Assembly (NCBI RefSeq): GCF_910592395.1
Contig: NC_088326.1
Coordinates: 7,819,001 to 7,883,000 of the forward strand
Reading direction: 5' to 3'
Source: Lineus longissimus
Lineage: Eukaryota; Nemertea; Pilidiophora; Heteronemertea; Lineidae
DNA length: 64,000 nucleotides
Shown here: piece by piece, positions 1-11,068 of the stretch
Numbering within the stretch: position 1 is the stretch's first letter
Layout of the letters: every line of letters starts with the position of its first letter
Notes under the pieces: generated by a model
Told to the model about the DNA's origin: nothing
Databases searched by the model: none
The model's input: only the letters and a program-made list of their open reading frames with translations
Program-made: the position numbers and the translations under genes

Positions 1-467
1 TAGAAACGAGGAAAAAAGTACACTTCCTATGGTTACGTAACACTACCCAAAGCTAAACCTATTTGTGCAGTCATGACTCCAGCTAATGCTGAAATACCAA
101 CAGAGCCTGCTGTTACACTTACACAATTATGACCGTGGCTAATCCCAGTAATCACGTCAAATGCTTTCTTGTATTTGGAAAAATCTTTCTTCTACATTCA
201 ATCTTCTCATCCAAGAACTTCTTCACATCGCTGATTTGTTGAAGTCTGAAACCTTTAGGGGAATAGCTGGTCGGGCTATGACTGGTCAGGTTATGACTGG
301 TCAGATCTGGATAAACCGATTCTCCCGTGTCTATTAAGTTGATGAGCAAAACTAGAATCTATTGTTGTCTCTGGACTGGAATTCAGGATAATAGCCAAAA
401 TACTGTGTTATCACTCTTTCCCAGATTTTTATCATAACCTATTGATCTCCATTTTCTATCATTACAG
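1..467. other. Intronic sequence upstream of the first visible SLC20 exon
   Basis: No recognisable coding or RNA gene. It ends in a pyrimidine-rich tract and a CAG acceptor at 465-467. A short 'actggtcagg' direct repeat near 275-305 is the only local pattern I noticed. Confidence 0.6.
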
Positions 468-587
468 TGTTAGGCTTTGACAAGATTCCACTCTACGGAA
501 CTTTCATCCTTAGTTTTGGCTGTGGCTTGATCACAGGCCTCGTTGTGTTCTTTGCAGTCGTACCATGGCAGAGAAAACACATCACAG
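468..587 (+). CDS. slc20: SLC20/PiT sodium-phosphate transporter, exon ending at the cytoplasmic loop
   Basis: This 120-nt internal exon begins with two bases of a split codon and ends with one, with an acceptor attacAG before 468 and donor GTAAGG at 588. Its 39 codons begin LGFDKIPLYGTFILS and run through a hydrophobic helix (GLITGLVVFFAVV) to PWQRKHIT. From memory of the family, this matches vertebrate PiT-1, which has LGFDKLPLWGT followed by a helix ending in a CPRMKRKI-type motif. That places it at the transmembrane segment before the large intracellular loop. SLC20 proteins import inorganic phosphate with sodium at the plasma membrane. The signature GANDVAN and GGNDVSN regions lie outside the window, so transport capacity cannot be judged here. 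The exon is followed by an intron of about 16.4 kb. Confidence 0.87.
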
Positions 588-958
588 GTAAGGGCATGCG
601 AAAAGTAGACATGTGTGCGGCAAAGGAGAAGTAGGGCCGAACATATTTATTTTTGTAGGGCCGAGTTAATCCTGTATCTTCATTATGTAACATGCAGTTT
701 TAAAAACGCCCCAAAAATAACTTTTTTCTTTTCTATTATTAAGTTCTTTTTCACAATTTATGGGTGAACTATGATGCAAACATTTTTTTTGCTTTGATTA
801 GGAAATTCGTGCTCAATTCTTCATTTTGACGATTAATTTTAGTTTGCCACATGCAATTTATTTTCCTGACAGCTGGTCATCTTTGAGAAGTCCCCTCATT
901 GACAGCAAGGCAGTCAGTCAGGGTCTTCATGGATTGGGCCATTGAACACAATTGCCAT
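588..958. other. Start of SLC20 intron 1
   Basis: AT-rich intron with no feature I can support. It ends at the TA that flanks the pogo-like element. Confidence 0.6.
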
Positions 959-960
959 TA

Positions 961-3102
961 CTCTATTTCCCTCTGTCTAAGGTCCCTTCATAATATTCAT
1001 GACAGAAATTAAGCACGGACCCTGATCGAGCCAACCTCCACAATGGGTAATTCATGTGAATTTGGAATAGCTAACCAATAGCCGAGTTGCACATGTCAAT
1101 TGGCGGTCAAAGAAGACCTAGGCCTGAGTTTCAAACAGGCAGACAGCGTCAGTTTCACAAATGATCGATCACAATTGCTTTGATTCTGAGGTTTTACTAT
1201 CGTCAGCAATGGGAGCGATTATGCCATTTCCTTTTTTGCTATCCGACGTGGCCTTCCAAAGGCAATTTAAAGGTAGTTTCATGTCCACAGTTCATCAGTG
1301 GAAGTGGATCAACAAGAACCCTTGCCAAAGCGATGGAGGAGCTATTCAGTGAACGAAAAGATCCGGTACCTGTGGGACCTTGAAGCAGCGCTTACTGACG
1401 GTACTGTAACAAGCATGAGAGTTGCCATTACTACAGGATTCCAGTGACAACCATGAAGAAATGGAACCTCCATGACATGGAGGAGAAGGCTGGTGAAAGT
1501 CGGGTTGATGACAGAAGCGTCAAGCAGCGACAGGTTGGTCTGTGGCCAAAAATGGAGCAGCTTCTGTACGAATGGTTCGAGGGGTGAGAGAAAAGATGTT
1601 GCCGGTTGCTGTGCAAGATGTCCAGGAAAGTTCCATGATCATCTTCCAGACGTGGTTTGATGCACTGCCGCCAACGTCGCCAGGAGATAACAGAAGCCAG
1701 AACTATCCTGCATGGTTTTCACGCTACAGCAGGCTGGGTTGAACGTTTCGTGGCAAGGAAAAAAGCTCCTTCCGGAAAGTCAATAAGATCACCACCACGC
1801 TCCCAGCAGACGCTGCAAGCAGGGTCCATGTCTTCCGGACCAACGTCACCCAGACCATCGAACGATTCGACATCCCAATGCAATTGATTTTCAACATGGA
1901 CCAGACGTTTGCCCTGTTTTAGTTTAAGCCGTTTTACACAGCCAACGAAAGGGGAGCAAGATACGTTGACGTCCGCACATCAAGAAGCAACAATCAATTG
2001 TACGATTACGCTCACCATAACGTTCCCGCGAAGACACAATCAGAGCTGTTTCTCCTACTTCTCGAAAGATATCGAGTGCATTGCACAGAAGATTTCGGCT
2101 TCCAATTTACGCAACTTCAAGGAATTTTGGACTTTATTCCTGGAGTCTGTACGTCGTTGGTACAACCTCCAGACCTTACGGTTATGAAATCGTTTAAGGG
2201 TCACATGCGACAAAGTTCGAAGTTGTGGAAGAAAGAGATTACGGACGATGACGGACAATGTGAACGTATCAGATTACCTCATGTGGTGAACTTTTTAAGC
2301 GAGGCCTGGGAAGCTGTCTCAGTACAGGTGATTTGAGAACGGATTTGAAACTGCCTTCAGAGCAGCACCAGTAGACGCTTGGCCACATCAGCAGCTTGAC
2401 GAAGAAGAGGAACCAGGAGTAGAGTTTCAGAATGTTGTGCGTGATGACTTTGAAATGAACTAAAGTGACATTTGAAAATTGACGCTTTGTGTATGATGGT
2501 GTAATGGACTAGTCTTAAAAATCATAGTACAACTGCAAACGTATCAGTTATAGCTAACCTTGATTGAGGTGGTGTGCAATAATTCAATGGTATGCATGGA
2601 CTGCGAAACGCAATAGCTGAAATCCGAACACTTTTGTCAAAATATGCCGGGAAATTTGGATATTGATGTAGAAAGAAGGGTTCAATTACATCATTTAGTT
2701 GAAAAAGTGTTGTCGTGATTTCCAAAAAGGTGATAATACCTCTCATCTCTCATGTCATAAAACATTTTCAGAAGACGCGACAAATCTCAGGCCCTTCTGA
2801 TGTTTTAGATGTCCAATACAATCGTAGAATAAAAAATGGTGATGAGATTTGTTTGAACCACCCCCTATAAACCCTCATTTCCTTGAGCAAACCCTGTACA
2901 AACACCATTCGTTACAAAAGACTCCTCGGCTCATGGCCTCATCACCAATCTATTTTAAACGACACCTATTTTTGACATTCAATGGAGTTGTCAAAGAGTC
3001 TTCGCCTGCACGTCACTGGCTATTCACAATAAAAGCCAAGCCCATGCGTCACAAGCTAGTGTCAACCTGGTAGGAAGGGACCTTAGACAGAGGAAAATAG
3101 AG
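961..3102 (+). mobile_element. Decayed pogo/Tigger-like DNA transposon
   Basis: Inverted ends face each other at 961-989 (starting CTCTATTTCCCTCTGTC) and 3074-3102. They match over about 29 bp with one mismatch and are flanked by TA on both sides (959-960, 3103-3104), the target duplication used by Tc1/mariner/pogo elements. The inside carries a broken transposase of the pogo/CENP-B type on the + strand. The element is about 2.14 kb, near the normal size of Tigger elements, so most of its length survives although the reading frame is destroyed. Confidence 0.75.
1540..2461 (+). pseudogene. Pogo/Tigger-type transposase remnant (DDE superfamily)
   Basis: Three kinds of fragment appear in different frames. 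Near 1700-1760 the peptide FHATAGWVERFVARKK resembles the end of a CENP-B-type helix-turn-helix domain (F.aS.GWl.rF..Rh). Near 1885-1990 IFNMDQTFALF, an in-frame stop, then FKPFYTANERGARYVDVRT resembles the first catalytic aspartate region (NMDQTP..) of pogo transposases. Near 2095-2336 LVQPPDLTVMKSFKGHMR and a following LSEAWEAVS resemble the QPLDv..nkPFK..lR block and the carboxy-terminal W-A motif of Tigger proteins. The stretch expected between the first and later catalytic residues is partly missing. Stops and frameshifts make it non-functional. Confidence 0.72.
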
Positions 3103-3104
3103 TA

Positions 3105-5260
3105 TGTTCAATTACAATTATGGGCAGTGGGCATGGGCTGTTCAGGGGCTGTATGTTGCAGCTTAACTTTAACTGATTCACAAACAAACCTAAAATGACA
3201 ATGATTCAACCGGATTTAAATTTGGATGGCCACCCAAAGGTATGAAGCGTTTACCTAGAAACCCATTGAATACAGTCATGTTCACAATAGGAAATCTGAC
3301 GTGAGTTGATTTCACTGTAATTGCATGAACGTTGGCCAACTCAAGCTCATACATGAAGGATTGTGGGTCTTTATCAAAAGTCATGGAAGAGATTAAAATG
3401 ATTACATAAAAATCCTAAGCAAAAATGTGCATTTATCACTATTGAACACATCCTATGGAATTACAAGTGGCAAAATGATGGTAATTGAACACAATTCATG
3501 GGCTTATATGCGGTATTTTTTAAAAGGCACATGAAATAACTAAAGGTATTTTTGGACCTTTTTCAAATGTCTGTTAGATGGGATGGAATTTGGTGCAACG
3601 GACACGTAACCAACTAAATATACCATACCCTGCTGGAAATAGAATCCAATTATCTGCTTTTGTCTCTGTGATATTTAAAAAAATCGGTGCAAATTTACTC
3701 TCTGGTAGGACTGTACATTAAAGGAATGGGCCGCTTTAAACTTCAATAGGTTTATTCTTTTCCTGTTTGATCATTACTTTAATTCTGAAAGTTTTTTACG
3801 GTTTTCCAATTTTTTTCTTTCTTTTTGGGTTCAAGAAAAACACGATATTCGTTATTCTTCGCCCTTAAAGGATCAACGAATGCCTAGCGCGCGAATTTCT
3901 TTCCCGCTCCCCAATCGAAGCCGGCGGAAATCCGCGACGTCATTTCGATTTCACCTTGTATTGTGTCCTCTAATCGAGAACATAGTGTGTGAAAGGAAGA
4001 CGAAAGTTTGTGTAGCTGAACTTAACCATCTCAGATGTTGTCTTTATTCTGTACTTCTATCATGATGTACCACCTACATTAGTTCCTACTCTTATTAAAG
4101 ATGGCAGCATGGTACACTACAACCTGGATGAAATTACATACAATCTGAATGTGAACTCCATCCACAGTTAAGACTGCAAATAAAAACTCATTCACTGCAT
4201 GAAATCCTATATTTCAGCGCTTCCTTAGATGCGTTTAAAAGTGTCTGACATTTAAGTGTTTGCTCAAAGGTGATGTTTTTCCAAGTTAAAATGCAACTGA
4301 CTTTAAAACAGCTTAAATGTTGGTTAAATGCGATTAAATGTGGTGGACTTTCCACTGCAAATCTTAAATGTTTTTTAAATGTCTGGTACTCTTTGGAAAG
4401 GAAAAAAATATAAATAAAATATTTTTTGAGACTATCCATCATTTCTGTTTTTAAGGCCAAAAAAAAGTTCAGTTGAAAAGTGTTGGACTTAGATTTTTTG
4501 GCATCAGGATCTAAGACTCCGCCCAAGATATTTCTATAAAGACACTTAAAAAAAAATTCAAAGACAAAAAAATTTGAGACTGACCATTTCGTATACTATT
4601 GAATAGTTAAACAAATTCAGTTGAAAAAAATTCGACTTGGAATTTTTTTGAGAAATTATTTTTTCGACGGACATTTATTTTTAACTTCGAAAACATTTTT
4701 TGGGACTTAAAAAAATTTGGAGAAAAATGTAAACTTAATTTTCTTCGAAGAAAATGGAAGAAAAATGGTCATTATTTCATGATGTATCTATTTTGAGTAA
4801 AAAGCTAGAGATTGACAATAATTTTTATATCTAAAAAATGTCAGTTTTAATAAATCAATGTACATGTATGTGTATGTGACTTTATTAGTTGACGCCTGGA
4901 GACATACACTACTGAGATGACGCGCTGCTTCAGATAGTAGCTGCATGAGTCGATAATGATTAAAAAACTTAGAGACAATAGCCTGCACTTAAATTGGTTG
5001 CTATCTGCATCGGCTGGTAGTCACAATTTTTACTAAGAGGGATTGTTATGCATGTTCTGCATCTGCAATAGACCCACTGAACGCATTGGTTGTGACATGG
5101 TAGGGACACCTTTTTTGGGCTAACTGAATAAGATGCTAGGTAATTGACATATATATGCATGCATGACAGAAAAGAACATTCTCCTGGTCCCAAATATATG
5201 AGACACACTTCGACTGTACCTCACTGGTTGTGACATGGTAGAGTGCACACACTGTATATA
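3105..5260. other. AT-rich SLC20 intron 1 sequence
   Basis: No gene recognised. A short GC-richer patch near 3880-3945 contains a GACGTCA half-palindrome. At 4190-4380 the heptamer TTAAATG recurs loosely about eight times, a low-complexity pattern. From 4540 to 4760 the sequence is A/T-run rich. The phrase 'ggttgtgacatggta' occurs at 5087 and 5226. Confidence 0.5.
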
Positions 5261-6319
5261 CTGTAGATATGGATTACAGTGCTGGTTTTGATCTCCACCA
5301 GATAAAAGTCCCTGGAGAGCGAGATGAACAGAGACAGACTGGCCGGACTCTTTGATTGTGAACAGCAGCTGGTCAAGACAGTAGTAGTTTTTGACAAATG
5401 GTACTGAAGCACAGAAAGAAATATCTCACGGACCTATATCTTTTCTGCACCTTCTGTAGAGACCCGGCTAGCTAGCTGGTGGTATCACTTTAAGACATGG
5501 CTCTTGGAGATTGACTTGGCTACTGCAGAGCAGCTGATTGAGAGTAGATTTAGACGGTCTGAACGTTTGTTGTCCGCAGTACAAAAAGTTTCTCGAACTC
5601 AGATCTATCACAGAGATCTTCCTGCAATGACAGTGTTTGCAAGTAAAAAGAAAACATTCATGTCTACCTCAGAGGGAAGTCCGCCTGAATATGATAAACC
5701 ACCATCCAGTTTGTGAGGTCATGTGTATCGGGTTCCCTTGATCAATAGAACCATGTGCTGCTGGGCAACTTCATATCTTGTCACAGTGTTGGTCAGTCTG
5801 TTTGAATTTGGAGCTTTAATCAGTTTCCAGCGTTCAGAAAGACGACAATTTTGTACGAAAGCAGGTGATAAGGGTGAGGACAAAGGACTTTTCCCGGGAA
5901 TTCCCTCGTGGTTAGTACTTTGTACACACAACACTTTGCCCTTACATACACAATACCAGCAAGACAAAGTACCAGTCATAAATTTTTTCTATAAAATTTA
6001 TTTGAAAATAGTAATGAACAGTTTTTATGGAGTCTGTCTTTCTAAATTTTATCATTTGATATGAAACAAGTAGAATTTAATTCCCGACTGTAGTCAAAAG
6101 TTATGCGCATGCGCTGTGTATTTCCCAACTCCCTCCAATTTTCAAAATCCCTTTGTTCCCTTCAATAATCCTGACCGTGTCTCATCAATATTCGTAATTT
6201 TTGTCAAAACCTGGCTTCAAAAAGCAAAAAGAGTGGTTAATGTTTATCAAGTAGAAATAGGACTAAGACGGTAAGAACTGTTTTTTTTCTGCGTGAAATT
6301 GGGTTGATTGCAAGAATCG
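5261..6319. other. Intronic stretch with unassigned short ORFs
   Basis: Two open stretches (5504-5716 and 5723-6064, +) were examined. The first reads as a basic peptide (RFRRSERLLSAVQKVSRTQ). The second contains a hydrophobic run, YLVTVLVSLFEFGALISF, followed by basic residues. Neither has convincing splice sites or a family match I can defend. They may be remnants of an inserted gene copy or chance ORFs. Confidence 0.3.
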
Positions 6320-6335
6320 CCCCCCCCCCCCCCCC
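6320..6335. repeat. Poly-C tract
   Basis: Sixteen consecutive C residues in intron 1. Confidence 0.95.
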
Positions 6336-6949
6336 TCAAGAATCAATTCAATATTAGCTCCCGATCATGCATTGCATGTGTGCTGTACCATGTGTATTGA
6401 CTAAATGAAAGTGTTAATCTTTGAGAGTTGCTAGTGTGAATGTCAGATCTCTGTGATATGACCATGTATCAACATCAACTTCACCATCCGTGGATAATAT
6501 TTTACGATGATTTATTACATCTTTTTGCATGCACCTAAAAAAGACTCAATTAGTGAATTAGTAGGCCTACTAATCACTCTACTCTACTGGACTGGTAGGC
6601 CTAACAGACAATATATGTCCATCCATGATCAATGATGTTTTTTCGTTGTCATGATATACTCGTACTGAATCTGCATAAGATATAATCAAAAATGTATTTG
6701 TTTTCCTTTTGATGACGAGTACAAGTTGCACCACTTGGCTGTGGTAGAAGAGTACAGCTTCTACCAGATATGTTACTGCAATCTCCATCAGCCGCACCAG
6801 CTCCGTCTCCATGTCAAAGACAAAGTCAAGCAAGTGCAAGAGAGCCCAGTGGACGTGCTTATCATCCTCGACCAGATTCTCCAAATTCCCTGCAGTCCTG
6901 TGATGTAACCCTTCCGCATTGTGTCTGGTAAAAACACCAGCACTACTTT
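6336..6949. other. Intronic sequence
   Basis: No feature supported. Open frames on both strands at 6579-7043 overlap the remnant that follows and show no family signature. Confidence 0.45.
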
Positions 6950-9243
6950 TCGGCCACGGCAGTGACCAAGCACGGAAGAAGTTGAAGAAGATGAAGATGC
7001 TGAAATAGTTCAACGTCAGATTGTACGCAACTTGGAACAACACCGACGTCGGATTGTGGCACTAGAAGAACCATCCAGCAAGAGGGAGAGGGCAGTGTTG
7101 GTAAACGAGTTAAAGCAGCAGAGGGGAATTTTGAATGAGGTCTAGAAGCAGATGGCTGAGACAAAAAACGATGGAAGTGGAAAGTCAGCCCTTGGGCGTA
7201 AAAGAGCCAAGCTGGATGTGTCATTACCTTGTTCGGTAAGTAATTTGTATTCTGCAAAATCTCTTCACGTTAAAATTATGCTTGGTCTTTCGATTTTATA
7301 AACATGCTGCTGCTGTTTCGGTCTCAGGGCGGCAGTCAATTCAGATTGCTTTGGCCTGCAACTTATTGTTTAACATGAGACCAACAGTTAATATGCATTC
7401 AATGTAGTTATCTTGCTGGAGATAAAGTAGTATTTGATATTTGCCAGAGAAAGATTTTAGAACATCTGAAATTGAATACTTACTGTGCATACCTGTCATT
7501 AAAAAGTCAGTATTTGACAGTCTCCTTAAATGATTTTCTTCTTCTTCAAATCAATCTATTTCTTTTTCCTTGCAGAGAAAAGTGCAGAAGATTTACAACA
7601 CTCTGTATCCAAAGCCAACGAAGGATGCAGCAGTAGTACATGAAGTCTCTCCAGGCTGATGTTTTGATGAAACCAGGTACATACTTATGTAATTGCACAT
7701 GCCGCGCCCATTGTTTGGGTGTTCCAACTCTCTTTTCCGACAGTGATGCCCAGCTAAGACCAATGAATCAATTCACATGTCCGACACTCAATATCATTAT
7801 TGTTGCTATCGTCACCGGTAATAATTATTATCATTATACTAGGCTACCTTGTCTGTTTTCAGTGTAATACAGTTCACCGCCACACGACACATATCAAATA
7901 ACTGATCACGTTTAATCTTGCAACGAATAATTGTCGTATATGTATTTTTTACTTAATTAAAGCATGTCAGATCACAACCAAGCTGTTGACAGGCGGGTGA
8001 TCAAGGCCGTTCAAGAGGATTTTGGTGGAGCCAAATATTGTCCTTGGAGCAGAGCTGTCCTTGAAGGTTAGTTAACATTCACCAAAGAATCGTTTATGTC
8101 TCCAGCTGAATCTGTTTTGACTTAAACTTATGATTGGCACCGTGCAAGGGGCTGGAAAGCATTCCTCAGGTCAAGGGTTGTACTCTTCTCAACATATAAA
8201 AGACTGTGTCTGACTGCAGTTAAGCATGAGGCAGGAGAAAACTGAATAAAGTCTAACAATAACATCACGAACATGTCAAAGTCTGAATGAAGACTAAAAT
8301 GAATGCCATGGTTGGAGTATTCGATGCGCTATAACACATTTTTTGTCGTGAACTTGCATGCATGAACATGTATTGATAAATTATATACCGGAAGATAGTG
8401 TAATTGTCTTTTTTCATAGAGAGTTTAAAGACATACTTCAAAACTGCAAGGACGCATCAAAGAGGAAAGCTGGTGACAATGGTGCTCAGCGCAACAAATC
8501 CTGTCGGCGAACAACTCACCTGATAGAGGTAGGTGTAGCTTTCTTTAGCATTTGACGATAGCATCACTTACCTCCGTGGATGGGACAAAACTGTAACCAG
8601 CTATTGTCTTTTACAATTTCCAATCTGAAGGGCCTTGATTCCATGCTAGTGAGTAAGAAATAGGGTCTGTAGGAATGGTCTACTCTTTTCTAAATGGTCA
8701 ACCTAGCCCCGAAAGCTTCTCTCAAATTCGGAATTTGAGACAAATGTATCATATTGATATTTATGCAATGCCCACAGCCTAGACATCATCTGTTTTTTGT
8801 GAGTACAGGCCTACCATGTGAATCATAAATGGAAAGGAAGTGTAACCTGTGTCGAATGGATGTTGAGAATGAAATAGCTATGCATGTAGTATGGTGATGG
8901 CTGGTAGATTTGAGCGGTGTTCAATGGCTCGCTTAACCAATTTGTTGACAAAGAAAATGACTCTGTTTATGTTATCAAGTCTCAAAAATTGTTTTAATTT
9001 GTTCTTTCAGAAATGCAGTCACCTGAACTGAGGACTCTAATCAATGATCTGGGCCGCTGAAACCAAGCAGAAAGTGTCCAATTTGCTAACGCCCGCATAT
9101 GCGCTCCGAGAACGAGAACGACTTCAACTACGAAATCGATTAGAGCCAGCTCTGTACATCTTAGGTAGGAAACCCAAGGTGACCCAGGGCATCCCGACAA
9201 AGATATCCTACGGCAGCCGGAAACCACAAGTCGTTACTGCCTA
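6950..9243 (+). pseudogene. Decayed multi-exon coding remnant, family not named
   Basis: Five exon-like blocks lie in order on the + strand. Block 1 (about 6970-7235) encodes an acidic then coiled-coil-like peptide (LEQHRRRIVALEEPSSKRER) with one in-frame TAG near 7143, and ends at donor GTAAGT. Block 2 (7576-7675) begins after TTGCAG in the same phase (RKVQKIYNTLYPKPTKD) but reaches a stop. Block 3 (about 7971-8067) encodes DRRVIKAVQEDFGGAKY and ends at GTTAGT. Block 4 (8421-8528) continues in phase with ESLKTYFKTARTHQRGKL, then needs a frameshift into QRNKSCRRTTHLIE. Block 5 (9011-9243) encodes LLTPAYALRERERLQLRN. The splice-like borders argue for a former gene, or a gene carried by an element, rather than chance. 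The stops argue that it is dead. The LKTYF..R block is loosely like a basic carboxy-terminal domain in some invertebrate hypothetical proteins, which is not enough to name it. Confidence 0.4.
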
Positions 9244-9302
9244 AAATGTCCAAGGCCGGCTCTATTTTATTTCATAGTTGAAATCTCTCGATGGTCTTAC
9301 TT

Positions 9303-9665
9303 ATGTTTTATAGTTCGAGGGGGTATGAAAATATGGGAACAGGCGGCACTGTGTACAGTTCCTTAAAGCATAGATACTTTTAAATAGACCTTGGAGGTCT
9401 ATTTAAAAGTATCTAGGAGGTCTATTTAAAAGTATCTAGGTCTATTTAAAAGTATCTATGCTTTAAGGAAATGTACACAGTGCCGCCTGTTCCCATATTT
9501 TCATACCTTATAGTTCGAGGGGGGTCTTCGTTTCAAAGTTGGGTCTTCTTTTTGTAGTTGGGGAGATCTTCGTTTTCTCGTAGGATTTGCGTTTTATAGT
9601 TGCGGGGGGGGGGTCTTCATTTTATAGTAACGGGGTTTTCTTTTTAATGTTGGGGAGGGGGGACT
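9303..9665. repeat. G-rich degenerate minisatellite
   Basis: A loose unit of about 25-35 bp of the form 'ggtcttcgttttatagttgg' recurs several times on the + strand, with long G runs (for example 9603-9612). The 9322-9508 hairpin sits inside it. Confidence 0.65.
9322..9508. mobile_element. Foldback (hairpin) element with about 68-bp arms
   Basis: The left arm 9323-9390 (starting GTATGAAAATATGGGAACAG) is almost perfectly the reverse complement of the right arm 9439-9507. The loop side holds extra copies of 'tctatttaaaagtatcta', so the centre is a small tandem repeat. The same string 'ttatagttcgagggg' precedes and follows the hairpin. This is either a target duplication or part of the surrounding minisatellite. 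No coding capacity. Confidence 0.7.
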
Positions 9666-10820
9666 TTGTTAGATCTTTTTACAGATCTTCCATCTTCGGT
9701 TTTCGATCTTCGGTCCTCAAGCGTCTGAACATAATGTTAATATTTTTGATATGACTTTGGAAAACAATATTTTCTTTATCAAACCCAATGAAAATACAAA
9801 GAATGATTACAATACAATGGTCCCTTATGATGAACCGAATTGAATAATGCATAAGGATTCCCCAGATCTTAATCGGATCAGCAAACTTGCCGACAAGGTA
9901 GCCGAAAGCACTGAAAAATGAGAAAAAATGGGTGTCATCGATCAATTTTTGAGAAATGTGCGTTTTTCCGCACCTGAACAATAGGTTGATAATTTTTCTT
10001 AATCCAACTATTAATCAATAGAGTGTAAGATGGCACCAAATTCTGATCTCAGAGATCTGACGAATCCTAATGCAATTCAATCAAATTTGCCTTTCGCAAG
10101 TCGTCTACTAAGTATTCTAAAGATCATAGTATCACAACTACCAAACTGATACACTAAAACAAAAAAAAAAACAAAAAAAACACTCCTTTATGTTGATCTC
10201 ATGCATTGTGGAGTCATTTCCAATAGACATCCGTAAGGACGTACCACGAGTATGCTGCTGCAGTCAGCACAAGCCACGCATTACACCAATTGTTTCTCGC
10301 GCGTAGGTAGTCGCGAATTTGAGTAGTTAGTTCGCTTCCCCGGCCCGCATACGTGCATGATATGAGTGTCCTCTGCCTCTGTCAACCCCAAGCGCTGAGC
10401 AAGACCTTCTGAAATAACCGTGGGTAATATCTGGATGCAAAATCTCTCAGCATCACTGATACCCTATTAAAGGTTCAAATCATGGCCTTGTGCTGCTCAA
10501 GAGTGTGTCGAATTATGATTTCCAAAATCTCTGGTGGAAGTGATGGTCGCTTCGGCCAAGTGTATACGATAAAGTAAAAATAACCCCACCGAGTCATACC
10601 CAACACCAGATTCAGGAGGAGGAATTGGGTATGGAGTTAAGCTGCTAATACGAGCCCCTGTCGGAGATTATCCCTAAATTCCCTAAAAGTCAGTCATGTG
10701 TTTGGAGATAGTTCCATGTGTTGGTATTGTCTTCGGCCCCACTTCCATTAAATGGAGAAGTTCACGGCAGCATCAGAAATGGTGATTATCATGGTCCAGT
10801 CCGGTAGAAAATCTTGGGCT
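9666..10820. other. Intronic sequence
   Basis: No feature supported. Contains an A-rich run around 10160-10181. The ORF at 9679-9981 (-) shows no family signature. Confidence 0.5.
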
Positions 10821-11068
10821 GATGCAAGACCACCATTGATTTGTTAAGCCTTTTAGCAGTTCAATGTTTGACCGCGACGCATCAAAAACTGCGTGATGTT
10901 GTGAATCTGAAATTTTGATATGATATTCCGGACAGTCGGGCAAGTAAATGGTGAGAAGTAAACTGGTAGTTGACCAGGGAAATTTTTTGATAATTGACAA
11001 ATTGGACAGACATTGATATTTCCTCTCTTTTCAGCCAACTGGCAGAAAAATCTCAAAACACGCCCCCT

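Noticed and set aside
5723-5900. Membrane segment of an ion-channel gene (YLVTVLVSLFEFGALISF)
   Set aside because: Only a single hydrophobic run is seen, with no channel signature and no supporting splice sites.
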